Part shown: in pieces, positions 1 through 13,499 of the stretch | Layout of the letters: every line of letters starts with the position of its first letter | Position numbering within the stretch: position 1 is the first letter of the stretch | Assembly: GCA_018398805.1 (NCBI GenBank) | Contig: JAGFBZ010001584.1 | Span: 496,001 to 560,000, forward strand | DNA length: 64,000 nt | Origin: Hirundichthys speculiger | Taxonomy: Eukaryota; Chordata; Actinopteri; Beloniformes; Exocoetidae | Direction of reading: 5' to 3' | The notes under the pieces: generated by a model | Told to the model about the DNA's origin: nothing | Seen by the model: only the letters and a program-made list of their open reading frames with translations | Database searches by the model: none | Position numbers and translations under genes: made by a program

Positions 1-1090
1 GCAATGTTTGATGTTATGAAATGGTTATAAATCTTTGAGTTAACTGATGTTACGCAGTCTGCATGACCAACTGTAAATGCGTCTTGAAAACAAGTAATAA
101 AAATGGTTGCATAAAATTAATATTTTTGATGCTGATGAAAAACATTTTTCTCAGACCATCATGGGAGGAAAGCTGTCAATATTTTCATTTGGATAGTTGT
201 TTTGATATGCTGTGAGGGAAGGACCTATGAAAATATAGATGTAAAAGAAAAGCTGTCTACTTCAGGAAAGGTTTTAGATTCAGGTTTGCTAGATTTCTTT
301 GTTTTATCTTATAGCATGAATAATTCCCAGTTTTCCATTGCTCCTGTAAAGGCTCACATTTAAGTAGAATAAGTAAGTAATACTTAATTTATAAAGTAAC
401 ATATGTTAAATGCAAATGATGATTTTTAAGCAGTCACCCTTTTCTGTTTCTCAACGTATTGATCTGCTGTGTCCATTTATAATTTCCACTTGGATGAGTT
501 GCTGCACTACAAAAGCAAAGGAGGAAAAAAAAGGAAAGATGAATCATTTCTCCACAGGGGTCTCTAATACGGTTGACTTGAGGCATTTCCTCTCACAACA
601 AGATCTTACCTGAACCATTTCCTTTCTCATTGAATTTAAAGGTCAGCAGGTTCTTTGTCCATAGGCTGCATTAATAGATATTCATGGAAATTAAGCATGT
701 TAAAATAAATCATAAATGACAGTCAGTGACACGGTTGTTTTTGAACACTGTACTTCCTTCACCTTGGCTAGTCTAAAGATTAGCTGCAGGATTAGCAGAT
801 TAACATATTGCTCAATCCACATTTTTTACACTGTGCTTTCATCAGTTTTTATAGATTGTAAAGGCATACAAAGATTTAGCCCTCACACCGATTGATCTTA
901 TGTAAATTAACTGTCAGGGGCACAGAATAGACAATGGTTTTTACAGTCTACACGTTGTATATACTTTTACAAAAACTAAACTATCAAAAAAAAAAAAGTC
1001 TGAAAGGTCATCACTGAGAGGCGACATCTGGCTGAGTAAATTGACTTCATCCCAGAAGCACAGAAAACTGCAGTTCCTTTTCTGACCACT
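1..1090. other. AT-rich intergenic DNA, no gene seen
   Basis: No splice-bounded coding segment, RNA gene or recognisable transposon was found. The open frames here are short, without codon bias or recognisable protein motifs, and are best explained by chance. Confidence 0.6.
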
Positions 1091-1260
1091 AGGTGCCAGC
1101 TCCAAAGGCAAGCCAATTTCCACTGACCCGCATGTTAAAATATTCCAGCTTTGCAGCAGATATAAACAGCCCGCTACAAAAAACAGTTTGGGTCTCCAAC
1201 TATATATGGGGGGAATTTTTATTTACCTCACAAGTTTTACCTGGGTTGGCCTCCAAGGGT

Positions 1261-1860
1261 CCAAGGCACCAAATGAGAGCTGAGATGACAGCTGAATGGG
1301 TCTTCTGCCACATCCATCTGCCGATGACTGGCTAGTCTGCGGACCTGTTGCCAAGCTGGCCAACGCTTCTCCTGACTGCTACAGGTGAGCCATCGTCACC
1401 CCCACACCTGGAAAGGTCTGGTTGCTCGTTACGGTTGCTGTCGACTTCTCTGAATGAACTACATAGCTGGGCTGAGGCTAGGCTACTGGCAGATGGACAC
1501 TCCAGCTTTTGCAGACCTCGACCAGGGCTCCTCGTTTTGGCTGTGGGAGTTTTCGTCTCAGCTGTCTTGATAGTAACATCTGAAACGAGGATAGAATTGA
1601 TCAGAATGTAAGGTAATGTTAGTATTGTGAGTTAAGTTCCCATGTCCCATCTGGCTGCCACACTTGTTCTTCTTTGCCCATTTTTGGCTTAGCTGGAGTT
1701 GGGTGGAAGCAGTTTCTGCCAACATGGCCTAAAAGACTCGCTTCAAATCTTCAGAAATCAGTGGGTGACATCACAAAGGTTTGTCCAGTTCTCTTTGTAC
1801 AGTATATGGTCACCACTCTTGGTCATCACCTCTTGAAATTGGCTCCATTAAAGAATGACA
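1261..1860 (+). repeat. Diverged dispersed repeat, copy A (partner at 26,230-26,800)
   Basis: This stretch aligns by eye with 26,230-26,800 in the same orientation. Shared landmarks in the same order are catctgaaa-gagga, a ccatttttgg block, cttcagaaat and cagttctctt. The copies are strongly diverged with many indels, so this is an old interspersed family. No transposase or reverse-transcriptase motif is visible, so the class is unknown. The short open frames inside are not conserved between the copies. Confidence 0.5.
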
Positions 1861-3999
1861 CAACTTTTCACTTAGGTTATGACCTCATTGAACGCTGCCT
1901 AATATGTTTGTGGTTTCTTTGATCAGTGTCACATTGTGTTTAAAAATAAAGCCAATTTTAGGTGTTATGGTCCTATTTCAGGTTAAAGACATGACAAAGA
2001 ATGGTCTGTATTTGGGCAGGGCTTGGCTGACAAGCCAAAGTCAAACAGATGTGCAGTTTTTGAGTATTTCAGTGAGATCCACTACTTGTTTGTGACTTCC
2101 ATTTTCTTATTGCTAACATGATGACAGCCAATAAGCTGAAAGCAACATTCATCAAGCGACCACAGACCAGTGAATGTCCCTGTGACTACAGTCTGTGTGA
2201 TGTTTTATGTAATATCTTGGATCAATTTGGCTTGCAAGTCATCGTCAATAGTGCAATCTACCATACCATGATGCTTCACATGTACACTTCATTCATTTTT
2301 AGGCCTTTCAAGAATCACAGTGCTGTACGTTTTAGTTACAAACTTGTTGGGAAACTCTGTATACATTTGCACATATTTTAAATCTTATATTTAATTTAAA
2401 GTTGTGAAAAGACAGGACATCAGGTTGAAAGAAATGTATTGTTTCTTGAAAATAAATGCCTGTTTTAAGCTTGATAGAATAAAAGATGACAAACCAAAAG
2501 ATGTTTGTGTGAGCAGTGATATCAATCTATGTGATGAGGAATCTGCCGCATGTGGTTGTATATGAGACTGCACTTGCAGATAGAAGCACTTTCCCCACCA
2601 TTACTCTCACTCTTCTGACTTTGGTCTGTGGTGCTGAATTGGGAATTTCTACATCCTGTCATTTTCTTTTTCTGCCAGCAAAGAAAGCATTCTCTTTTGT
2701 GGTTATTTCAGGATTCTCATGATTTATAACAGCAGCTGGTGTCTCTGTTCGCAGTTCCAAAAATGGGTACTTTATAGGGATATTTTAGGTTGTTACAGTT
2801 ACGTTTGCACAGCAGAGTTTTGGAAATGAGTTTTCAGTTGAAATAATGAGAAACAGTTCAGTTGGTGTTGCTCTTGCGTCATAAAATATTCCTCATTACA
2901 CGAGAACACAGCATAGAGAGGAAAATTTGAACCATCAGCTCTGCACTCGTAACAGTTTGTAATCTGCTCTGCTGATCTTTATCCATATATGACTGTAAAA
3001 ATGGTTTTACACATCTGATAATTGATATAAGGTCCAAAATCATGTTTGGGGTTTGAGACTCAAACCCATGTGACTGTAAACACACACAGTTCATTTACAC
3101 CTTTGACCAAGCCCTCCTACCAAGTAAATATATCCCTGCATAAAGCAACACAAGCCTTTGTGCGCTCTTTTGATCGTATACTGTGTTTCATTGGACAAGG
3201 TGCTGTAAAAATTCAATTCAAAAAAGGGCAATTACCTGTAAAGGTCACATAAAGTGTGTCAGCAGAAATGCCACTGCTGCAAGAATGAACACCTGTGTTG
3301 CAGACTTGCTGTTTTGGCTTTTATTTTTCCTTTAAAGTAAATCTCCTTCATTGCATTAGAGCTGAAGCTGCTTACACAACATTTCTGCCGCGTTAAATTA
3401 ACTCCTAACGCAAGCCGATTGGATGTGGTGGAGCATTAAACCGCCTAAATAAAAGGTGTCCCTGAACAATCAGATTTCTGCCAGAAGCACTTGGGTCACT
3501 TTCATAAGAGGAAAGTAAAAACAAATCAATAAAATTTTATTCAAGCAGTTTTTCTTCTCTTGGAGATTTATATTCATGAAGTCAGACAAACTTTTGATGT
3601 GAATTTGATGGGAGCTGCTTGTGTGTAGAGCAGAGATGTTTCTCTGCTCGCAGAATCTGCAGCAGGCTTTTACAAACATCAATCTTTCTAAGACATAAAT
3701 CTTTCCTTCAACAGTCTGACATTTGTTTTCACGTAAAGTGTATGAACTTGTGTAAAACCTAAGCCTCGGGGTCTATGAAGGGATCTGTCCCTGAACCTCA
3801 CATGAAATATAAAGGTCACTGCATCTCTCATCTCATAGTCATCACATCTGCTGTCATGAATGTGTGTAAGGTAAATTGGAGTTTTCAGGGGTTAGTTTCA
3901 TAACTTTTTAAATTATTTTGTATGAAGAATTCCTCCAGAGTCCATGTATTTCTTGCAACGGACTGTGGTCAGCTTGTCCTTGGTTCGAGGACACGAAAG
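1861..3999. other. Intergenic DNA, no gene or clear repeat recognised
   Basis: AT-rich sequence with scattered short open frames lacking splice context or family motifs. Nothing supportable was seen. Confidence 0.5.
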
Positions 4000-4170
4000 T
4001 ATAAATGGTAAATGGTTCACATTCGTACAGCTCCTTTTTGACCATGTCTCGGTTCTATGACATCTTGCATCTGCAAGCACAAATTATTTGTTACAATCTC
4101 ACTCAAATGAACATGACAGGTTCAAATGTGGGGTTCAAGGACACTTAGACGAAAACCAGCCAAGGGGAGG
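4000..4170 (+). repeat. Fragment of a common teleost interspersed repeat
   Basis: The segment starting aaatggtaaatggttcac, followed by tcgtacagctcctttttgacc, resembles the widespread fish repeat that opens with a doubled aaatggtaaatgg motif and an 'atagcgctttac'-like core. A related core occurs at 27,170-27,260. The family is recalled from general knowledge of fish genomes, not searched. Confidence 0.45.
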
Positions 4171-7100
4171 AGAAGTGCCAATGTACTTCAGCTACAAAGT
4201 ACAGGTCCAGCTGTAAAAGTGCATTATCAAATTTAAATTATAGTGATTGTCGCTCTTGTGCAAGAAGTTTAACACTTGCTAACAACTAAATTAGCCTGGC
4301 TGGAGTAGACAAGTGATTTTTTTAAAAAATCTGACATAAATCAGTAACTATACAGACTGTATATGGAATAAACTGCTTCAACATCTGTAGCACTTAAGCT
4401 CATACGCAGTGTTTATCATCAGAGCTATAGTGTCATTGCTCTCTGCAGACTGCAGTAAGATCACGTTCACTGGGTTTTTACCAGTAGCCTTTTAGTTTCA
4501 GCTCAGGTAGAACAAAGAAAGATCTTTTATTGTTCTTGTATTATGTTTGTTTTTCCCTGAGCCTGGGTTTATTGCACACGACCTTAATGGTCTGTGTTAT
4601 TGTATGCTGTTCATCACTATTTGTTACTTTGACAACATTTGAGTTTTTGGATGGGAAACTGTGCTGCAATGCAGTCAGACATAGAGCATGTGCTTTCCAC
4701 ATTTTTTTCTTTTTTTTACAGAGAGGCCCCCCACACATGGAACAGTGCCACATTTTCCAGCATTTGCAGCTTAAGCCCGTCTGCAGCGGCAGAATTTGGA
4801 TGGCATCATGGTTCATGGTTAAAGGTTCCGTCGTATTCAGGTTTTCTTGATCTCCGTGTGTTTTCTGCTGGTGCCCATGTTTTCCATGATTGTTGCCACC
4901 TCTGTCTTGTCATCCCGTGTGTATATATAGTCCTGGGGCTCCTTCTTGTCTAGTCAGAACTTCCTGGCGTCTCTCTCGTTAATCTGGTTTCATGATCTCT
5001 GTCCTCAGTTCTTTCTTTATTACACACAACTAAGAGGAAAGACAATCTTTTTCCATGTGTAATTGTTATTATTCTGCAGTCTTGGATCATTATTTTCAGA
5101 GCGGCATTGACCAAGACATGTAAAAATTGCACAATAAAATGTAAAGAAACCAATGAAATACATGTGTCCATCTTGACAAGCTTTTTCAAGATTGTTTGTC
5201 CTTAGCTGTTTTTCTTTTTCTGTTTTGTCAGGCTTGTCAAGTGTTATACAAATCTATATGGACAAATGTCAGGAAAGAGAATATTAAAGTAAAAATACGG
5301 CAAATAATGGAGATCGTAAATCTCTGTATCATGACTGATCTTACTGAATACTCTGAGTATAAGGATTCCAGGCTGGATTTTTATATGGCTGATAAGAAAC
5401 AATCAACTAAGGCTGAACTCACCTTCACCTCACCTTGGGATCCTGCGGTGACTTATCCCATTCTGAACACGAAAAGACTGATGCACTTCAGTAAGCCTTT
5501 ATGGTCATGCCTATTGTCCACCATTATATTCATGCCTGTGAAACCCTCAGCAATTATGAAGATGGAGATAAGAAGATAATCCAGGGTCCCATGTGCAGCC
5601 TGGTGTACCTCTCAGAGGCCCGAGGTCCTCAGCTCCTGCTCGCCTCTCTCTGCGGCATCAGCTCCACTGGGGCCGCCGGTATTTGCCTTCGCTAACAGAA
5701 TCAATTCCATCTTATTTGCACAGGTTATATGAGGGGAACACCAAAACACTGCAAGGTTGAGGCAGAGCTTCAAACATCCCAGGATGTAAGAACTGACTTG
5801 GCTGTGGATCGTTATACTCCCTCATCCGTATGGTTTCAAGGTTCTTTTTGTTTCCTTTTTAATTATCTCCATGCCCATGAATTTCCCGACACAACTCACT
5901 CCCAACAGTTGAAATTAACTGGCTAACGATGTACTTTTGCGCCTAAATAGATGTTTATGAGAAACTTTATGAGCGGTAGCCCCACTTCATTATTCGCTCT
6001 AATAAACATCGCCTATCTCCAAAGAAAGCGCAAGAAGAGCAGGCATGATATAAGAGTTTCAGAGTCCCCACACTGTTCATCACAGGCCTTGCCTGCGTTT
6101 TATAAATTGAATTTGCTTTTCACTGACGTATTTCAGAGTCACGGAGAGCTGGGCCGAAGAAAAAAAAAAAATGAAGTACGGTCTGAAAAATGTCAACAAC
6201 ATGGCTGTGACTCTTAGCTTGGATGATGAACTGAGGCACTCGCTATCCACAGAGAATTGAAATGAAAAGAGCTAGGATTTAATGGTGGCAGTAAAGGAAA
6301 TGAAGGATCTGAGTCCTGCTAGTGAATCAGAAGGAGGAGGAGCAGGGAAATGACGCGGAGATGAAGAGCCTGAAGGATGAAAACACCTCATATCGACACT
6401 CAGATCCCCGACTCTTCCTTCACACAGATGTGCGCTCGAGCACAGTGAGTCACAGAAGCTGTAAACGCTTGTCATCCTTTTAAATGTTTGATGAGATTAT
6501 GGAAACTGAGCATAAAGATAACTGGTTATCGGTTTTTCTAATCAAAACTTTGGAACAATTCCAGTTTCTAGTTTCCAAATTATAGGTTTAAAACCCAAAT
6601 AGATTATGTTGTTATAATCCACAATCTAATTTAGCACTTTTGCTTGGAAAATATGATAAATTGGTTCATCAGTTTCAAAATAATTTCTATACGTGGCAAG
6701 GAAACTGGGTTCATACAAGAGCAAAATGCCATTAGTCTTTCATCTGCCTGTGATATTAATCTGTCACCGAACATAGTAGCACAGAACATCAGCTCTTTCT
6801 TGTTCCCAGGCTGACAAATGCTGCTGTTTTGTTAAAAGGGAAGTTTTTTACGCAATATGTGTTGTTGGCGATTTTCACACAAAGATGAGGTATAAATACA
6901 GACAGTGGATTCCCTCTTTATTTATCTCCTTCCTCCAGCTGTGCATTCACAGTGATCCCATGAAGGTTGTGCCTTGCCTTCCAACTATGTAATTTCACAA
7001 ATCATCCCGGCGCTCTGCAGTCTGAAGATGGTCTTTTTCCTTGTCTTCGCGGTCCACTGCAACAAAGCATTAACATCTATGGTCAGTGACTGTGCTTTAT

Positions 7101-7525
7101 GGACCCGGTGGTAAATTTATAAGATAGATTAAAGTTTCCATCTGGCTGTTCTAGCGGTCCACACACAGTCATGCTGGGCTCAGTTTTGCCAAAGCTGCTG
7201 GCATTTGCAGGTGTTTCCACTGGTTCCATTGGTCCAAGTGGGAATGGCGGACTCAGCATCAGTGGACAGTGGCTCCTCCATGTCACTAAGCAAGACGAGG
7301 GTTTGCTGACTGCTGATTGCCGCCTCAAGTCAAGTGAAAAAGGCTCCGTTCAGACATTGCACTAACGTGCATCAAAGCCAATCACAAGTGGCCAACCTGG
7401 TATGGGAATTTGTGCCCAAATGCATGTGAGAGTGATTGGATCTGACCTTTCTGCTCTATATGCAAATAAACACATTTGGTGTTTTTATTTTTTTTGTTTG
7501 TTTGTTTTTTGCAGATTTTGTGGCT
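4171..7525. other. Intergenic DNA with one GC-rich island at about 5,576-5,696
   Basis: No gene was recognised. The only compositional outlier is about 120 bp of GC-rich sequence at 5,576-5,696, open in more than one frame. It shows no family motif and no convincing splice pair. It could be a conserved non-coding element, an unrecognised exon or a decayed repeat. Confidence 0.45.
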
Positions 7526-7530
7526 CTAAT

Positions 7531-7680
7531 GGCCTTTATTGACAGTGTGCAGAAAGGAAAGTGGGGCATAGAGAGAATGGGGAGGACACGAAGAGAAGGG
7601 TGGCAGGCCAGGGTATCGAATCTGCAGCAGCTGAGGGGGACTTTAGCCTCTGTATATGGGCCAGCCACTCAAACCACCAA
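7531..7680 (-). repeat. tRNA-derived SINE copy (minus strand)
   Basis: Read on the minus strand, the segment has a pol III B-box-like gattcgatacc, a pyrimidine-rich block, then ccccactttcctttctg and a cactgtcaataaaggcc tail. This order is typical of a common fish tRNA-derived SINE. A related copy lies on the plus strand near 45,690-45,870. Confidence 0.6.
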
Positions 7681-8199
7681 GAAAAATCTGCCACAAGCAC
7701 AAAGAAGAATTCAAATTACATATAGGTTTATTGCAGTCATTTGCACCTGAAATTCATCTCTCTCCTTTCTTATTCTCCTCCCTCGCTCTGCTCTTGTTTT
7801 CCCCCGACCTCTCACCCGGACTGCCGAGTGGATCCTCCATACAATGTAAGCAGATTGAACAAGTTTACTTATCATTAAATTATTTATTGTTAAAATGAAT
7901 TTAAACATTACAAACTGTACATTTATAATAAGTTTTAAAAAATTATAACAATTTATTACCAAATTTTCCATCAGTCTACAGGTGAATGGATGGATACACC
8001 TTTTCACATTACTTTTGTATTTCAGGCCTGCAACACATTCCAAGAAAAGCTGTGACAGCAAAGCTTTTTATCGCTTTATAATATTACTACTCCCAACAAC
8101 ACTTAAAGGGTGTTCTAGCTTTGAGGACGCCAAAAAATAAAGAGCTTTAGTTGTTTAGTATTTAGTATTTTGTCAATTAATTCTGTATTGGCACATTTT

Positions 8200-8815
8200 T
8201 TTGCGTCAATATTCTCCCCGCATCCTCTCCTGGAGACAGGTCAGGACGGCAGGCGGGCCAGTCCAGTACCTGTATCACGTTCTTCCTCTGTCATGCTTTT
8301 GTAATGTGAGCAGAATGTGGTTTTGCGCTGCCTTCTAGATAACTGTGTGGCTGTTCCCGGAAGAGATGTACACTAAAGTGTAAATTACAGTTCCATTTCC
8401 AAGAGCACTGACCCTGCACTATCACATATCATGGCTCTTGAACTTAATGCTGAGAGCAGTCTGGTCTTTTTTGTCTTCAGTCGGGAGAACACAGCACTCG
8501 TTTCTTCCATTAAAGATCAGGATTACTGATTCATCTGACTACAAGCCATGTTTCCACTGTTTGATGGTCCATCCCAAATGGTTGATGCAGCTTCGTGACA
8601 AATTGTAAAGCCACTTAAAACAATAAAACTAGAAGTGATATTCAATAATGTAACTTGATATTAGTGTGCTTTTATTAGGTATCGTCCCTTATAGATGTCA
8701 GCTTGCTTCAGGCATCTTTTCCCCCACCTCCTTGATGGTTCCCAGTGGTTGCTGGATTAAACCGCCCCATCCCAATTTTTTTGAGAATGTGTTGCATCCC
8801 TAAAGTGCAGGAATG
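8200..8815 (-). mobile_element. Tc1/mariner-like transposon fossil (minus strand), internally deleted
   Basis: The plus strand carries aggacggcaggcgggccag, a gagcagaatgtggttt block, a 'tctgactacaagcc' block and a terminal cccaatttttttgagaatgt. These are landmarks of a widespread teleost Tc1-like family whose transposase is read on the opposite strand. Large parts are missing and the remaining frame is full of stops, so no active transposase can be encoded. Boundaries are approximate. Confidence 0.55.
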
Positions 8816-10245
8816 ATTTGTGGTTGACAAGAGAAAACATTAAACATGAAAACAGGGAATAACTTTGGCTAACTTTGCATTATAAATCATTAGAGTTCCA
8901 GCAATGCAAGAAACTGACTCACACTGACTCACACTGATAAACCTATTTTAGCTCATCCATTATTTTTTTTAATGGAGCAAAACTTCACTTGTGTTGTTCA
9001 CTACTTCCATCAGCATTGTTGTCAGCTGTGATAAATCAGCTGTCCAGTCTTAAATAATCAACAAAACTAAAATTATTTACAGGTGGTGGAGCGTTTAGGT
9101 GCTAAAGATGATATTGCGTTGATCCTGGGTGCGTGTTTTTTTTTTCTTACCTCAAGTGCTTTAAAAACTCCACATGAAGTGCACCCAGCTATATTGGTGA
9201 TTTTATTTCGTTTAGCCCATAATCATAAAATGCATCCATGTGGTCATAGAAATCTATCAGTTTATAGCATGACTCTCCACCCACAACCCCATGAGTGCAG
9301 TTGATGTGAGCCGCTTGGGATGTGTAATGTACACCCTAATTATGACCATTCAGGCTTTCAGGACATCGATAAATGCCTTTAAATTGAAAAATCAATGAAA
9401 ACTTTTGCTTTATTATTTTTTTTAATACCAGATGTATTCAATTGTGCAACATTTTAACTTCTTTCATAGGCTGATTGATTGACTGTGATCCTGTGTGTTT
9501 GTTTTTACTGCAGCATCTCTGGTGAGAGTCTTTATGTTAGATGTGTCAGAGAGGTGAATACCATTAGACAGATGGATTGTAACCTACAAAAATGAATATA
9601 TATTAAATAAATGCAGCATTATCTGCAGATGGACGTGATAACAGCAATGTCACAATATCTGTTTAGAAAGGGATGACAGTAGAATATGTGTGAATTCTGT
9701 CCTTGAGAAATAAATGCTGCAGTAAGAATATAAGAGTGGCTGAAGCTTACAACTTAGGCAGCCACATACTGGTGCAACCTTCCCAAGAATCACAGTAGTA
9801 AAGTGTGTGAGGAAAACAATCCATCATTACCAAAAAGTATCTTATATAAAAACATCTAAGATCAGGTTAGCTGCCTGTTCCCCATCTCTCCTCCTCTCTT
9901 TGCCTTGCTCCAGTTTGCTGTTGTATGCTGACTGTTATGATACAGTGAGCTCTTGGTGTTGCATTGCTGGTGTCAGATTTCAGTGTGTCTTCACCAGTTA
10001 CTGGATAAAGATGGCTGCCATTAAACTGGAAACTGACTTTGCTTTGGTGTGAGACCTCATGCACTTAACAAAGCTCTGAAGACATGACTCAGTGTGTAAC
10101 CAGGCTGCTTCACTGCTCACCAGGACTGCTTTGATTAGCTCAAGATGACCTTGTGGTTAATGGATTTGAGAATTTTATTTCTTGCAGAGTGATTAATGAT
10201 ACAGAAAAATCTCATACCCAGAGGTGAAAGTACGGTACATGTGAT
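8816..10245. other. Intergenic DNA, nothing recognised
   Basis: AT-rich, with short random frames only. No gene, RNA or repeat was confidently identified. Confidence 0.5.
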
Positions 10246-10249
10246 TACT

Positions 10250-11270
10250 CAGGTGTAATTTACTCCTCTTTTCATGTACAGGAGAAAAAGTATGCAAACC
10301 CATTGGAAATTAACTGGTTTTTCTGCATTACCTTTCCATAAAATATGACCTGCTAAGTCCACAATAACAGACATAATCAATGTGCTTAAGATTATAACAC
10401 ACAATCGTTTACAGTTTCCCATGTCATCATTTCATCACATCCATTAAACATTGACAGCGCTGGTGGGTAAAGTAATTAAAAATGAGTTTAGAGGTGTGGC
10501 TTTGAGCCACTCTTGATTGGTAAAAAACACTCAGACATTTTAACAAGTTTGATGTTCTTAAGAAGCTCCTGCTGATGTGAACCATGGCTCAAAAAAGTAA
10601 AAAAAACTCTCAAGAGAGAATCCTCAGAAATTTAAATATGAGTACCATGTTTAAGTCAATGAACAGGCAGGTGGTTCTTGACAGAACACCATGGAGGAAG
10701 CCAATTCTCTCAAAAAGAAAGAAAAGAAGTGGCAAAAGTTGAATTGATCAGGAAGAAAACTCAGTGCTGTAGATGTTACAAAAAAGGGCACATTTTACCA
10801 CCATTAAAATATCCTAGCGGTGAACAATGGTGGAGTGAGGATCATGATTTGGGTTTGATTTGCTGCCGAGGACAATGGGCTAAAGAGTGGCTAATGTTTT
10901 GTATTTACGTTAGGTGATGCAGCAGGACAGCCACCTTAAACAGTCACAGGTAAACTGACCACAGAGTGGACTCAGAAAAATAAAGCCTTTTGGAGTGGTT
11001 CAGTCAGGTCCAGACAGTCAACCTCATACAGATACTTGTCTGAAAAAGAAGCAGTTCAGGAAGGAGAAAAATGGTCAAAAAGTCTCCCTGATGGTTATAC
11101 TGGTTTGATTCAGAGCTAAACATTCTCTTGAAGCCATTTCTGCCAAAGTAGGTTCAACCAGCTATTAACACCAAGTTATATGCCTATTATAGTGGCTTAG
11201 ATGGAGATCAGACCACATTTTAAAACAAATTCTTGCTAAAAAGGGGTTCATGTGTTCAGATGCTGAAAGA
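10250..11270 (+). mobile_element. Tc1/mariner-like transposon fossil (plus strand)
   Basis: Recognisable blocks in transposase order are gagtaccatgtttaagtcaa, a gaacaggcaggtggttcttg stretch, agaacaccatggaggaagcc, then ggtggagtgaggatcatgat, tgatgcagcaggacagcca and gccttttggagtggttcag. The last three match the catalytic-core and asparagine/proline-rich region of a common fish Tc1-like transposase. Deletions and stops interrupt every frame. Terminal repeats were not resolved. Confidence 0.6.
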
Positions 11271-12425
11271 ACAGGAAACTGAAAACAGCTCCGTCATTTA
11301 AAATATCACACAGCCATCCTGGAGTCCTGTTCTGGTCTGCTGATCCATAAAATTATTCTGGGAAGCTTGCCAGAGTAATTAATCAGAGAGATCCTTCTTG
11401 CATTTTCTTCACCTATATCTCAATACATCTAACTTGATTCGTTTAATCGATTTCTCTTGGCTTTTGATACACTATTCTCCACAGATTTCAGCAAAATCTA
11501 ACTGAAATGCAACAGCATAAAGAGCACAGGCCTCATTCCCCCATAATGTTAAATGTGTTTGATATATATTGAAAAACAGTAAAGCTTTCTGCAACTTATA
11601 ATTTTGTTATCTATGTACTGTATTTAATCATTAACATAGAACAGTTTAAATATGTTCAAAAGGTTTGGGCGGAAAATTGCCCTCTTTCCCATTTCCATAC
11701 ACAGATTCAAAAACGAATGCACTGGAGAATGTTTGATAGTTTGTCTTGGAGAACAGATACAGACCTTATTGGAGTTGTCAGGTCCATTTAAATCAAAGAC
11801 ATAAAGAAGAATATTTGTCTGCAAAATAGATTGCGACACTGTATTCACCTGAAAATGTTAAAAGAGAGCACTCAAATGAGCAATTGTCCTGTCAAATAAC
11901 ACACACAGTAAAAAATGCAGCCAGAAACAGATAAAACCACAACCTTTTGAGTCATTAAGAGACAATATGTCTAATTCAGATTGTTTCTAAGGCACCAGAG
12001 AAGCGTTTTCAACAGATCGATGAAGGGAAGTGTAACTAAAAGAAGATTTACATGATGCCTCCTTTATGTGTGCATATAAACGTGTCAAAAATAAAGATAG
12101 AAAGGTCTGGGCTGAGATCAGGCTGGTTATTTAGGTATTTATGTATTTCCACTCAGCAAAGCTGTAGTGTAAATCAGGGTAGAATGAGTGAAACAAGGGG
12201 TGACTATAAAACAATGAAAACTTTATTGTCCTATTAACTTGAAGTTGTTAATATTTCCAGTTTAACTTTTAGCTGTGCACATAGTTGAATGAGACTGCAG
12301 TGCTGCAACAAGTACTGGTTTGATTGATTACTAGTTATGCCTCATTTAGACTTGGCCTCCATCAATCCACATGAGATACAGAACATACCCTGGTGTTTAG
12401 TGCAAGGAAGTAGAGCTCTTTAACA
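11271..12425. other. Intergenic DNA, nothing recognised
   Basis: AT-rich; no supportable coding, RNA or repeat call. Confidence 0.45.
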
Positions 12426-12429
12426 GATG

Positions 12430-12535
12430 GGGTTGGTTCACTTGGCACTGTGGTTTGGTGGTTAGCAGTGTGTGGCCCAGGTCTCCCCTGTAAAAGAGAT
12501 TGTTGATCTCAGTGGGACTAACCTGATTAAATAAT
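12430..12535 (+). repeat. SINE-like fragment
   Basis: A 'ggtggttagcagtgtg' A-box-like motif is followed by gtctcccctgtaaaagagat and tgatctcagtgggac, then attaaataa. This combination is common at the 3' end of fish tRNA-derived repeats. The fragment is short. Confidence 0.45.
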
Positions 12536-12974
12536 AATGCTAATAGTGCTAACATTACTAATGTTAACTCATTGCTGCTGTAGGAGAGAAGCTATTCTTA
12601 TAGCAGTGTACATACAGTTTCACTTTATGATCCAACAAGTGAAAGAAGCTTGTTTTTCAAAAGCCTGAAAGGTATCCATGTTAGCTAGGTGTTGGATGGA
12701 TGGTAGCACAGTGTTTATGTTTGGTCAGAAATTCACAGCACGAGTTGAAATTTTTCAACACACACAAGGCAAATAACACTTGAAAAAAAAAAAAAAACAC
12801 TGGACAGACCCTCTGTGACATCACCCTTGGGTTTTCTGAAAAGTGTTTTCAAAACCTTTTGTTTACCGAGAAGTCAGCTTGAACAGTTAGCTTTTTTAGC
12901 TTGGCTGGCTCTTATGTTAACCAACAATGCTGATTAATATTACTTTTTCTATTCTTTCTGATCGAATCTGTCCA

Positions 12975-13120
12975 AACATCCTCATTTGATTTGATTTATT
13001 TCTTTATTTATTTGACAGGGACAATTTTTACAACTGCACCAGAGTTAGCTAGTGCAATTTGATGCAGCTAATTTGCATCGGTAGTCCCAGGACAGGCAAA
13101 ACAAACAACAAATCACAGAA
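12975..13120 (-). repeat. LINE 3'-end fragment
   Basis: The motif 'tttatttatttgacaggga' followed by a block ending ggtagtcccaggacagg is the 3'-terminal region of a common fish non-LTR retrotransposon. No coding sequence is retained. Assigned from memory of the family only. Confidence 0.4.
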
Positions 13121-13499
13121 GTAGGAATATGATGAATACATTCAAAAACTTTGGACAACCAAACAACAAAAAATAAATACTGTTTTAAATAAAGATGTTG
13201 CTTTATGTAATTCTACTTGATACAATTGTCATAACATGGGAGTCAATGGAAACTGAGTTGCTTTTGTAGCCAGCCCCCAGTGGTCAATCAAGGAACTGCA
13301 ACCAACAAAACTTCTTTCCCTATTGGTTTCAATGTGGGAGTGGGATGGTTGCTACTTGGATTTGAAAGGGGGCAAACGTGACATAGTCCATAATGAATGT
13401 GAGTGAATAAGGCTGTATTCAAATAAAGACAGTGCACAGGGGTATTTTTTTTTCTTTTGAATAATCATTGTTCAGGTTCAGGTTTCATATTTTCTATGC

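Noticed and set aside
1093..2722. Cluster of 60-90 codon frames near the left edge
   Set aside because: No codon bias, motifs or splice signals; several overlap an old repeat.
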